Shown here: positions 39,033-44,415 of the stretch, one piece after another | Layout: each line of letters opens with the position of its first letter | How positions within the stretch are numbered: position 1 is the stretch's first letter | NCBI GenBank assembly: GCA_041628615.1 | Contig: JBFKOW010000005.1 | Coordinates: 1 to 44,415, forward strand | Reading direction: 5' to 3' | Length of the DNA: 44,415 nt | From: JAMWZF01 sp041628615 | GTDB taxonomy: Bacteria; Pseudomonadota; Alphaproteobacteria; Rhodobacterales; Rhodobacteraceae | Program-made: the position numbers and the translations under genes | The notes under the pieces: generated by a model | The model's input: only the letters and a program-made list of their open reading frames with translations | Told to the model about the DNA's origin: nothing | Databases searched by the model: none

Positions 39033-39074
39033 TTGATCGGGATCAAGGCCGGGGGGATGGCGCCGCCCTAGGGT
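39033..39074 (+). promoter_or_regulatory. Perfect FNR box and -10 for the DUF465 gene
   Basis: TTGATCGGGATCAA (39033-39046) matches TTGAT-N4-ATCAA exactly. After 22 nt comes TAGGGT (39069-39074), giving a start near 39081 and a site centred at about -41.5, the class II FNR position. This predicts activation under low oxygen by FnrL. Confidence 0.75.
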
Positions 39075-39106
39075 CGCTCCGACACGCACATCACGGGAGG
39101 CCCCGC

Positions 39107-39358
39107 ATGTCCCACACGCCCCACGAACTCGCCGAGGAATTCCCCGAACACGTCCAGGCGATGCACGATCTCAAGACGTCGAACGCGCATTTCGCCGGGC
39201 TGTTCGACCGCTACCACGAGGTCAATCGCGCCGTGCACCGGGCCGAGACCGATGTCGAGCCCACCGACGACGCGCACATGACCGAGTTGCGCCGGCAGCG
39301 GATGGCCCTGAAGGACGAGATCTGGGGGATCCTGTCGAAGGCGGCGCAGGCGGGCTGA
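39107..39358 (+). CDS. DUF465 (YdcH-like) small helical protein
   Basis: 83 residues. A DUF465 protein with an all-helical, charged sequence: LAEEFPEHVQAMHDLKTSNAHFAGLFDRYHEVNRAVHRAET, then HMTELRRQRMALKDEIWGIL. It likely forms a two-helix hairpin and may oligomerise. No function is established for the family. The strong FNR box upstream predicts low-oxygen induction. GGGAGG lies 7 nt before the ATG. Confidence 0.88.
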   Translation: MSHTPHELAEEFPEHVQAMHDLKTSNAHFAGLFDRYHEVNRAVHRAETDVEPTDDAHMTELRRQRMALKDEIWGILSKAAQAG

Positions 39359-39377
39359 TCGCCGCCGTCACCGCCGC

Positions 39378-39860
39378 TCAGGCCCCGGCGGCGCCGTCCT
39401 CCGGGGCCGCGTCGCCGCTGCGGCCCTCTGCGGCGGCGGCGAAGCGGTCGAAGAACTGGTCGGCCATCTTGCGGGCGAAGCCGCCGACCACGCGGTTGCC
39501 GAGCTGGGCCAGCTTGCCGCCCACCTGGGCGTCGACGGCGTAGACCAGTTCGGTGCCTTCGGGCACGGGGTTCAGGGTCACGTCCGCGGCGCCCTTGGCG
39601 AATCCCGCGACGCCGCCCTTGCCCTCGCCCACCAGCCGGTAGCGCGCCGGGGGATCCGCGTCCTCGATCCGTACCGCGCCCTTGAAGGTCGCGCTCACCG
39701 GGCCGACCTTCTGCCTGACCACGGCGGCAAAGCCGTCCTCCGCGCTCCCGCTCAATTCCTGGCAGCCGGGGATGGCGGCCCGCAGCACCTCGGGATCGTT
39801 GAGCTTCCGCCAGACCGTCTCGCGGTCCGCGGCGATGATGCGGCTGCCCGTCAATTCCAT
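39378..39860 (-). CDS. CoxG-like SRPBCC protein
   Basis: 160 residues. MELTGSRIIAADRETVWRKLNDPEVLRAAIPGCQEL is the CoxG signature, the SRPBCC fold continuing through GFAKGAADVTLNPVPEGTELVYAVDAQVGGKLAQLGNRVV. A C-terminal low-complexity tail is rich in Ala and Gly. CoxG recruits CO dehydrogenase to the membrane, and other members serve carbon-monoxide-like oxidoreductases. No cox or other molybdenum hydroxylase gene is in the window. It is convergent with the DUF465 gene and has its own promoter at 39884-39913. Confidence 0.88.
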   Translation of the reverse strand: MELTGSRIIAADRETVWRKLNDPEVLRAAIPGCQELSGSAEDGFAAVVRQKVGPVSATFKGAVRIEDADPPARYRLVGEGKGGVAGFAKGAADVTLNPVPEGTELVYAVDAQVGGKLAQLGNRVVGGFARKMADQFFDRFAAAAEGRSGDAAPEDGAAGA

Positions 39861-39883
39861 GGCGGTCTCCTTCCGGGGCCCCA

Positions 39884-39913
39884 GATATGGGGGCAGGGCG
39901 GGGCGGCGGTCAA
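39884..39913 (-). promoter_or_regulatory. coxG promoter
   Basis: On the minus strand TTGACC (39913-39908), an 18-nt spacer, CATATC (39889-39884). GAAGGAG follows about 8 nt before the ATG at 39860. Confidence 0.45.
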
Positions 39914-39933
39914 TCTCGGTCTCGGGGGCGGGA

Positions 39934-41151
39934 TCAGCCCGCCACCACCCGCTCGCGGCGGATCACCCAGATGGCGCAGAGCGAGGCGGCGCAGGAGGTG
40001 GCCAGCATCAGCAGCACCAGGGGCAGGGGCCCGGAGCCCGGCGACAGGACCAGCCCGGCCAGCACCGACAGGGCCGCGCCGCCGCCGATCATGAAGGCCC
40101 CGCCCAGCCCCGAGGCCGACCCGGCCAGCCGCGGCCGCACCGACAGCATCCCCGAGGTGGCGTTGGGCAGCAGGATGCCGTTGCCGAGGCCCACGAAGGT
40201 CATGAAGCCGAAGAACACCCACGGCGTCACGACCCCGGCCAGGGTCAGCAGCGCCAGCGTGCCCATGCCGATGACCACGACCACCGCGCCGCCCAGCACC
40301 ATCCGGTTGACCCCGAACCTTTCGGAAAACCGCCCCGACAGGCCGTTGCCCACCAGGTAGCCGACCGCGGGCGCGCCGAAGAAGGCGCCGAGCGCGGCCG
40401 GGTCCAGCCCGAAGACATCGGTGCCGACGAAGGGCGCGCCGCCGAGATAGGCGAAGAACGCCCCCGAGGCGAAGGCGGCGGCGAGGTTGTAGCCCCAGAA
40501 CCGCTGGGATTTCAGCAGTTCGGGATAGGCCCGGATCTGACCGGCAAAGCCGCCCTCGGCGGGGGCCGCCGTCTCGCCCAGGTCGGCCCAGGCCAGGAGC
40601 AGCAGCCCCGCTCCGGCGATCGCCAGCATCCAGAAGCTCGCCTGCCAGCCGAACGCCTGGTCCAGCCCGCCGCCGACCGCCGGGCCGATCATCGGCACCA
40701 CCGCCATGCCCATCGTGACGTAGCCGATCATCGACGCGGCGCGGTTCTGGGCGAACAGGTCTCGGACCACGGCCCGGGACAGGGCCAGCCCCGAGGCGAT
40801 CACCGCCTGCGCCATCCGGCACGCCATGAACACGGCGAAGGTCGGGGCCAGGATCGCGCCCAGCGAGGCGAGGGTGAAGGCCGCGGCGGCGGCGATCATC
40901 ACCGGCCGGCGGCCGAAGCGGTCCGAAATCGGGCCGATCACGACCTGAAGCACCGCCGTCGCCGCGAGGTAGAGCGACACCGTGAGCTGCATTGCCGCGT
41001 ATTCGACGCCGAAATGCGCCGCCATCGACGGCAACGACGGCAGGAACACGTTCAGCGACAGCGCGCCGACGCCGGCCATCAGGATCAGGGTCACGATGTG
41101 GGGTGGCGTGGTCCGGTCGAGGAACCGGACCGCGGGGGCTGCGCTGTCCAT
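39934..41151 (-). CDS. Bcr/CflA family multidrug efflux MFS transporter
   Basis: 405 residues with twelve hydrophobic helices. LMAGVGALSLNVFLPSLPSMAAHF is the typical start of Bcr/CflA, followed by VIGPISDRFGRRPVMI (the MFS loop 2-3 motif, about 73-88) and RMAQAVIASGLALSRAVVRDLF (about 110-131). GNGILLPNATSGMLSVRP lies in the second half. It is a proton-driven drug exporter of the inner membrane. It is divergent from pccB with a 232-nt gap. Confidence 0.92.
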   Translation of the reverse strand: MDSAAPAVRFLDRTTPPHIVTLILMAGVGALSLNVFLPSLPSMAAHFGVEYAAMQLTVSLYLAATAVLQVVIGPISDRFGRRPVMIAAAAAFTLASLGAILAPTFAVFMACRMAQAVIASGLALSRAVVRDLFAQNRAASMIGYVTMGMAVVPMIGPAVGGGLDQAFGWQASFWMLAIAGAGLLLLAWADLGETAAPAEGGFAGQIRAYPELLKSQRFWGYNLAAAFASGAFFAYLGGAPFVGTDVFGLDPAALGAFFGAPAVGYLVGNGLSGRFSERFGVNRMVLGGAVVVVIGMGTLALLTLAGVVTPWVFFGFMTFVGLGNGILLPNATSGMLSVRPRLAGSASGLGGAFMIGGGAALSVLAGLVLSPGSGPLPLVLLMLATSCAASLCAIWVIRRERVVAG

Positions 41152-41302
41152 GCCGCGGAGCTAGGCACGGTCGGGGGCCGCGTCCAGCGGAAAGTGGCGC
41201 CGCCGCCGCACAGCGGACTGTGCGCAAGCGGCGGGCCCGGCGCCGCCTGTGACGGTGTCGGTTGCGCGGCTTTTCAGTTCGTTGCGCTGTGGCGTCAAGT
41301 TC

Positions 41303-41310
41303 TTTGCAAA
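41303..41310. promoter_or_regulatory. Candidate PccR half-site upstream of pccB
   Basis: TTTGCAAA, a palindrome, 73 nt before the pccB ATG. In Rhodobacter sphaeroides the ScfR-type regulator PccR is reported to bind paired TTTGCAAA units near pccB. Only one perfect unit is visible here; a partner (GGCGTCAA, 4 nt upstream) is degenerate. Confidence 0.4.
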
Positions 41311-41383
41311 TCTGCCGCGAACGGCTTCTATTCCGCGCCGCAACCCCCTATCACGAACCAAAGAGACGGGAGGAGGGGCCCCC

Positions 41384-42919
41384 ATGACCACGGATATCCT
41401 CAGCGAACTGGAGGCCCGGCGGAGCGCGGCGCGGCTCGGCGGCGGCGAGGCCCGGATCGCGGCCCAGCACGGCAAGGGCAAGCTCACCGCCCGCGAACGG
41501 CTCGAACTGCTGCTCGACGAGGGCTCGTTCGAGGAATACGACACCTTCGTGGCGCACCGCTGCACCGATTTCGGCATGCAGGAGAACCGTCCCGCCGGCG
41601 ATGGCGTGGTCACCGGATGGGGCACCGTGAACGGCCGGCAGGTCTATGTCTTTTCGCAGGATTTCACCGTCCTCGGCGGCTCCGTCTCGGCCACCCACGC
41701 GGCCAAGATCTGCAAGATCATGGACATGGCGGTGCGCAACGGCGCGCCAGTGATCGGGATCAACGACTCGGGCGGCGCCCGGATCCAGGAAGGGGTGGAC
41801 AGCCTCGCCGGCTACGGCGAGGTGTTCCAGCGCAACATCGAGGCTTCGGGCGTGGTGCCGCAGATCAGCCTGATCATGGGCCCCTGCGCCGGCGGCGCGG
41901 TCTATTCGCCGGCGATGACCGACTTCATCTTCATGGTGAAGGACACCTCCTACATGTTCGTCACCGGCCCCGACGTGGTGAAGACGGTGACCAACGAGCA
42001 GGTGACCGCCGAGGAACTGGGCGGGGCGAGCACCCATACCCGCAAGTCCTCGGTCGCCGACGGCGCCTTCGAGGACGAGGTCGAGGCGCTCGCCGAGACC
42101 CGCCGGCTGATCGATTTCCTGCCGCTGAACAACCGGCAGAAGCCCCCGGTGCGGCCGTTCTTCGACGACGTTGACCGGATCGAGCCGTCGCTCGACACGC
42201 TGGTCCCGGACAATCCGAACCAGCCCTACGACATGAAGGAACTGATCCTGAAGATCGCCGACGAGGGCGACTTCTACGAGATCCAGGCCGACTACGCGAA
42301 GAACATCCTCACCGGCTTCATCCGGCTCGAGGGGCAGACCGTCGGCGTGGTGGCGAACCAGCCGATGGTTCTGGCCGGGGTGCTCGACATCGACAGCGCC
42401 CGCAAGGCGGCCCGCTTCGTGCGGTTCTGCGACTGCTTCGAGATCCCGATCCTGACGCTGGTCGACGTGCCCGGCTTCCTGCCCGGCACGGCGCAGGAAT
42501 ACAACGGCGTCATCAAGCACGGCGCCAAACTGCTGTTCGCCTATGGCGAGGCGACGGTGCCGAAGGTCACCGTCATCACCCGCAAGGCCTATGGCGGCGC
42601 CTACGTGGTGATGTCCTCCAAGCACCTGCGCGGCGACATCAACTATGCCTGGCCGACCTCCGAGATCGCCGTGATGGGCGCGAGGGGCGCGGTCGAGATC
42701 CTGCACCGGGCCGATCTCGGCGACGCCGACCGGATCGCCCGGCACACGAAGAACTACGAGGACCGCTTCGCCAACCCCTTCGTGGCCGCCGAACGCGGCT
42801 TCGTCGACGAGGTCATCATGCCCCATTCCACCCGCAAGCGGCTGTGCCGCGCCTTCGCCGGGTTGAGATCGAAGGCGGCGACGATGCCCTGGAAGAAGCA
42901 CGACAATATCCCGCTCTGA
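41384..42919 (+). CDS. pccB: Propionyl-CoA carboxylase beta subunit
   Basis: 511 residues, full length. Carboxyltransferase domains: N half (about 10-260) with VSATHAAKICKIMDMAVRNGAPVIG, NDSGGARIQEGVDSLAGYGEVF (about 127-148) and MGPCAGGAVYSPAMTDFIFMV; C half with LVDVPGFLPGTAQEYNGVIKHGAKLL (about 366-391) and VITRKAYGGAYVVMSSKHLRGD. It carboxylates propionyl-CoA to methylmalonyl-CoA with the biotinylated PccA. GGAGGAGG precedes the ATG. The following small genes and pccA usually lie in the same operon in Rhodobacterales. Confidence 0.96.
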   Translation: MTTDILSELEARRSAARLGGGEARIAAQHGKGKLTARERLELLLDEGSFEEYDTFVAHRCTDFGMQENRPAGDGVVTGWGTVNGRQVYVFSQDFTVLGGSVSATHAAKICKIMDMAVRNGAPVIGINDSGGARIQEGVDSLAGYGEVFQRNIEASGVVPQISLIMGPCAGGAVYSPAMTDFIFMVKDTSYMFVTGPDVVKTVTNEQVTAEELGGASTHTRKSSVADGAFEDEVEALAETRRLIDFLPLNNRQKPPVRPFFDDVDRIEPSLDTLVPDNPNQPYDMKELILKIADEGDFYEIQADYAKNILTGFIRLEGQTVGVVANQPMVLAGVLDIDSARKAARFVRFCDCFEIPILTLVDVPGFLPGTAQEYNGVIKHGAKLLFAYGEATVPKVTVITRKAYGGAYVVMSSKHLRGDINYAWPTSEIAVMGARGAVEILHRADLGDADRIARHTKNYEDRFANPFVAAERGFVDEVIMPHSTRKRLCRAFAGLRSKAATMPWKKHDNIPL

Positions 42920-42925
42920 CGCGCC

Positions 42926-43327
42926 GTGATCGGAATCGTGCAAAAGACCCTGCCCGCGGCCGCCGCAACGGCGCTGTCCGCAGCGCTTTTGTACAATTCG
43001 GTCGCCGCACAGGAAGTCTTTGCCCTGCCCTCGGGCCTTTCCGTATCGCTGCAGGAGGTCCGCTTCGAGGAGCGCCTCGCCCGGTTCCGCTTCGTCGCGC
43101 CCGAGCTTGGCGCGGAGGGCCGCAGCTACATCGACGTGCGGGGCGATTTCCCGTGGCTCTGCGAGAAGATGATCCTGCCCGCGCTGCCGGCCGAAAACGC
43201 CGTCGAGGAGGTGGTGATCTCGCTCGCCGACCGTCCGGTGGTGTTCGGCGAGATGACCCCCGGCGCGCTGCAGTTCTTCGAGGCGTTCAAGCTGCGCGAC
43301 GGCGCCTGCGACCGGGAGGAGTTCTGA
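42926..43327 (+). CDS. Small exported protein of the pcc locus (DUF6497-like)
   Basis: 133 residues from GTG 42926; GTG 42938 would give a tighter signal peptide (QKTLPAAAATALSAALLYNSVAAQ). The mature part has FALPSGLSVSLQEVRFEERLARFRFVAPEL, CEKMILPALPAENAVEEVVISLADRPVVFGE and a C-terminal GACDREEF. Two cysteines could form a disulfide. I recall it as a DUF6497-type protein but cannot confirm. Location beside pccB in this order is common. The function is unknown. Confidence 0.65.
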   Translation: MIGIVQKTLPAAAATALSAALLYNSVAAQEVFALPSGLSVSLQEVRFEERLARFRFVAPELGAEGRSYIDVRGDFPWLCEKMILPALPAENAVEEVVISLADRPVVFGEMTPGALQFFEAFKLRDGACDREEF

Positions 43328-43385
43328 TGCCGGCGCGCCCCTTGCCGGATCGCCCCTGCGGCCCGCCGGGCCGGGCGGGACGCTG

Positions 43386-43745
43386 ATGGATAAGCATCGC
43401 GGTTTCCCCTCCCGCCTGCCGGGCACCGACTACCAGTTCACCCTGCGCCGGGCCGCCAAGGGCACGCCGACCCGGCTGGTGGCGCGCGAGCGGTTCGCGG
43501 ACCGGCGGCCCGCCGACCGCCGCGCCGATGCCGGGTTTCTCTGGGCGCTGAAGGAGCATTTCGGCGCCGAACCCTTCGTGCGCGGCAACCTCGATGCCGG
43601 CCGCCTGTCCTGGCTGTTCGGGCGCGAGGTGGTAGCCGCCGAAGAGCCCTTCGACCCCGAATCCTACGAGGCGCTCCTGCGCGTCGACCTCGCCCGTGCC
43701 CGGGCGAGCTTTCCCGACATCTTCGATCCGGACTGGGCGCCATGA
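43386..43745 (+). CDS. Unknown conserved protein of the pcc locus
   Basis: 119 residues, basic N-terminus (MDKHRGFPSRLPGTDYQFTLRRAAKGTPTRLVARERFADRRPADRR) and an acidic, aromatic C-terminus (FDPESYEALLRVDLARARASFPDIFDPDWAP). No signal peptide or membrane helix is visible, so it is probably cytoplasmic. I do not recognise the family. It sits 58 nt after the previous gene. Its stop overlaps an ATG at 43742 (ATGA). Confidence 0.6.
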   Translation: MDKHRGFPSRLPGTDYQFTLRRAAKGTPTRLVARERFADRRPADRRADAGFLWALKEHFGAEPFVRGNLDAGRLSWLFGREVVAAEEPFDPESYEALLRVDLARARASFPDIFDPDWAP

Positions 43746-43803
43746 ATACAACCATGGCGAGTGCACACGTTTTGAGCGTCTTCGCGCCACCCAGGGCGCT
43801 GGA

Positions 43804-43832
43804 TTGGCAAAAAAGCGCCGATTACAGAGAAT
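43804..43832 (+). promoter_or_regulatory. Candidate promoter of the structured leader
   Basis: TTGGCA (43804-43809), a 17-nt spacer, then GAGAAT (43827-43832). It would give a 5' leader of about 250 nt before the lipoprotein start. Confidence 0.4.
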
Positions 43833-43944
43833 TCGCACGGAAATGCTGTTCAGCAGCGAAAAAGCGGTGCAACCCTGAGGATGTCTCGCGGCGAACCAGC
43901 AAGCGCCAAGAGGCATACTGTCAATACCGTTACCCTTCCCCTAC

Positions 43945-43979
43945 GGGGTGGTCAGGTCCCTTCCGGACCTGGCCACCCT
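43945..43979 (+). ncRNA. 15-bp hairpin in the leader
   Basis: Stem arm GGTGGTCAGGTCC (43947-43959), loop CTTCC, then GGACCTGGCCACC (43965-43977), with one G-T pair, extendable by 2 pairs at the base. It is followed by CCCTTACGGGG and not a T-tract, so it is more likely a structural element than a terminator. Confidence 0.55.
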
Positions 43980-44088
43980 ACCCTTACGGGGCGTATTCGG
44001 TCATAGTGTGCCCGTGGGCTTCGCCCGACAGAGGCAGGACAGTCAGGTCCACAACAACAGAAGAAACGAACCCAAGAGGACACCTACG

Positions 44089-44292
44089 ATGCAGTTCAGG
44101 ATTCGAGGATTGGCCCTTGCCGCCCTGGCGGCGCTCGCGGCCTGCGGCGACACGCTCGGCGAACAGGCGCTTCTCGGCGCCGGGGCCGGCGCCGGCACGG
44201 CCATCATTCTTGACGGCGACGCCACCACCGGCGCGGTCGTCGGGGCGGCGGCCAACGTCGCCTATTGCCGGACCTATCCGAGCCGCTGCTGA
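44089..44292 (+). CDS. Small glycine-zipper-like lipoprotein
   Basis: 67 residues. MQFRIRGLALAALAALAACGD gives a lipobox LAAC at residue 19. The mature peptide is short, rich in Gly and Ala (GAGAGAGTAIILDGDATTGAVVGAAANVAYC), resembling glycine-zipper envelope lipoproteins, and ends YCRTYPSRC. AGAGGA lies about 10 nt before the ATG. It may anchor in the outer membrane; the function is unknown. A 7-bp hairpin CCCGGTT/AACCGGG follows downstream (44308-44328). Confidence 0.75.
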   Translation: MQFRIRGLALAALAALAACGDTLGEQALLGAGAGAGTAIILDGDATTGAVVGAAANVAYCRTYPSRC

Positions 44293-44415
44293 CCGGACGC
44301 CGCGCGCCCGGTTGCCGCTGAACCGGGACGCCATGTCGCGCCGGCAGCCGCCGTGCGCCATGCCGTCCCCGCCCGTATCACCCCCCGGGGCCGCCTGCGC
44401 GCTGCGCGCGGGCGC

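Larger units (their letters stand above)
43746..44088 (+). other. Structured 343-nt intergenic leader
   Basis: No convincing gene. Base composition is locally A+T-richer (43746-43880), and it holds a promoter candidate (43804-43832), a strong hairpin (43945-43979), and near-repeated CCCTACGGGG/CCCTTACGGGG units (43938-43948 and 43981-43991). Probably the leader of the small lipoprotein mRNA or a separate small RNA. An open frame starting at ATG 43742 crosses it without a stop but lacks coding signals. Confidence 0.5.

Noticed and set aside
41752..41765. GTGATCGGGATCAA, near match to an FNR box
   Set aside because: Inside pccB coding sequence (Val-Ile-Gly-Ile-Asn) and far from any start.
43742..44415. 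Open frame starting at the ATGA overlap and running to the window end
   Set aside because: It overlaps the lipoprotein gene in another frame, has atypical codons and no recognisable domain. Kept only as an alternative in the leader finding.
1..44415. CRISPR arrays, tRNA genes, insertion sequences, prophage genes
   Set aside because: Intergenic gaps are short, and none shows spaced direct repeats, cloverleaf-like sequence, transposase motifs or phage structural genes.

Overview
The window is a dense, very G+C-rich stretch of chromosome from an alphaproteobacterium, almost certainly a member of the Rhodobacterales (Roseobacter/Rhodobacter/Paracoccus group). The evidence is the gene content and order typical of that order (a DUF1127 protein divergent from a LysR regulator, a conserved XRE regulator next to a HisN-type phosphatase, pccB followed by small unknown ORFs, a class A RNase P RNA beside rpmG), the FnrL-type sites, and a dispersed GGGGATATTTGGGG motif that I associate with these genomes. 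I see no tRNA, rRNA, CRISPR array, insertion sequence, integrase or plasmid function. About 52 protein genes and one RNA gene are supported.

Layout. (1) 1-4730, minus strand: a tight run of small membrane protein, XpaC-like protein, TelA-like protein, DUF2927 lipoprotein, SPFH/GYF protein and the start of a cytochrome b561. It looks like an envelope-stress operon combining modules that are separate in Bacillus. (2) 4911-8997: rluB-like pseudouridine synthase and a methyltransferase, divergent from tadA; an Rrf2 regulator behind a probable FnrL site; an UPF0173 metallo-hydrolase; an alkaline-ceramidase homologue. (3) 9029-13053: gatC-gatA, an excalibur-type lipoprotein, an N-acetylmuramoyl-alanine amidase, rnpB and rpmG. 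(4) 13108-18350: a YdeI-like protein, a GNAT acetyltransferase, a MAPEG protein, a Bax-inhibitor-1 protein, DUF1127, LysR, a quinone oxidoreductase and an XRE regulator. (5) 18473-22585: HisN-like phosphatase and a purine-deamination pair (8-oxoguanine deaminase and guanine deaminase) around a CAP-domain protein. (6) 22704-28277, plus strand: mgtE, 5-formyl-THF cyclo-ligase, YmdB phosphoesterase, EamA transporter and an SLC13/TrkA-C permease, several with 1-4 nt overlaps. (7) 28278-32037: a triple palindrome, a glutamine amidotransferase, a less G+C-rich prephenate-dehydrogenase gene that looks acquired, and a second SLC13/TrkA-C permease. (8) 32105-39358: peptidoglycan-binding protein, glutathionyl-hydroquinone reductase-like GST, yebC, a STAND (NB-ARC/TPR) ATPase with an N-terminal membrane helix, LysE and EamA exporters, a secreted nuclease and a DUF465 protein behind a perfect FNR box. 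(9) 39378-44415: orphan CoxG, Bcr/CflA exporter, pccB, two small unknown proteins, a structured intergenic leader and a tiny lipoprotein. pccA would be expected just beyond the window.

The points most worth following up are the STAND ATPase at 34503-36707 as a possible defence protein, the composite envelope-stress operon at 1-4730, two class II FNR promoters with identical spacing (before the Rrf2 gene and before the DUF465 gene), the palindrome cluster at 28294-28358, and recurring promoter economy: upstream TAA stop codons that double as -10 elements, and several apparently leaderless genes.
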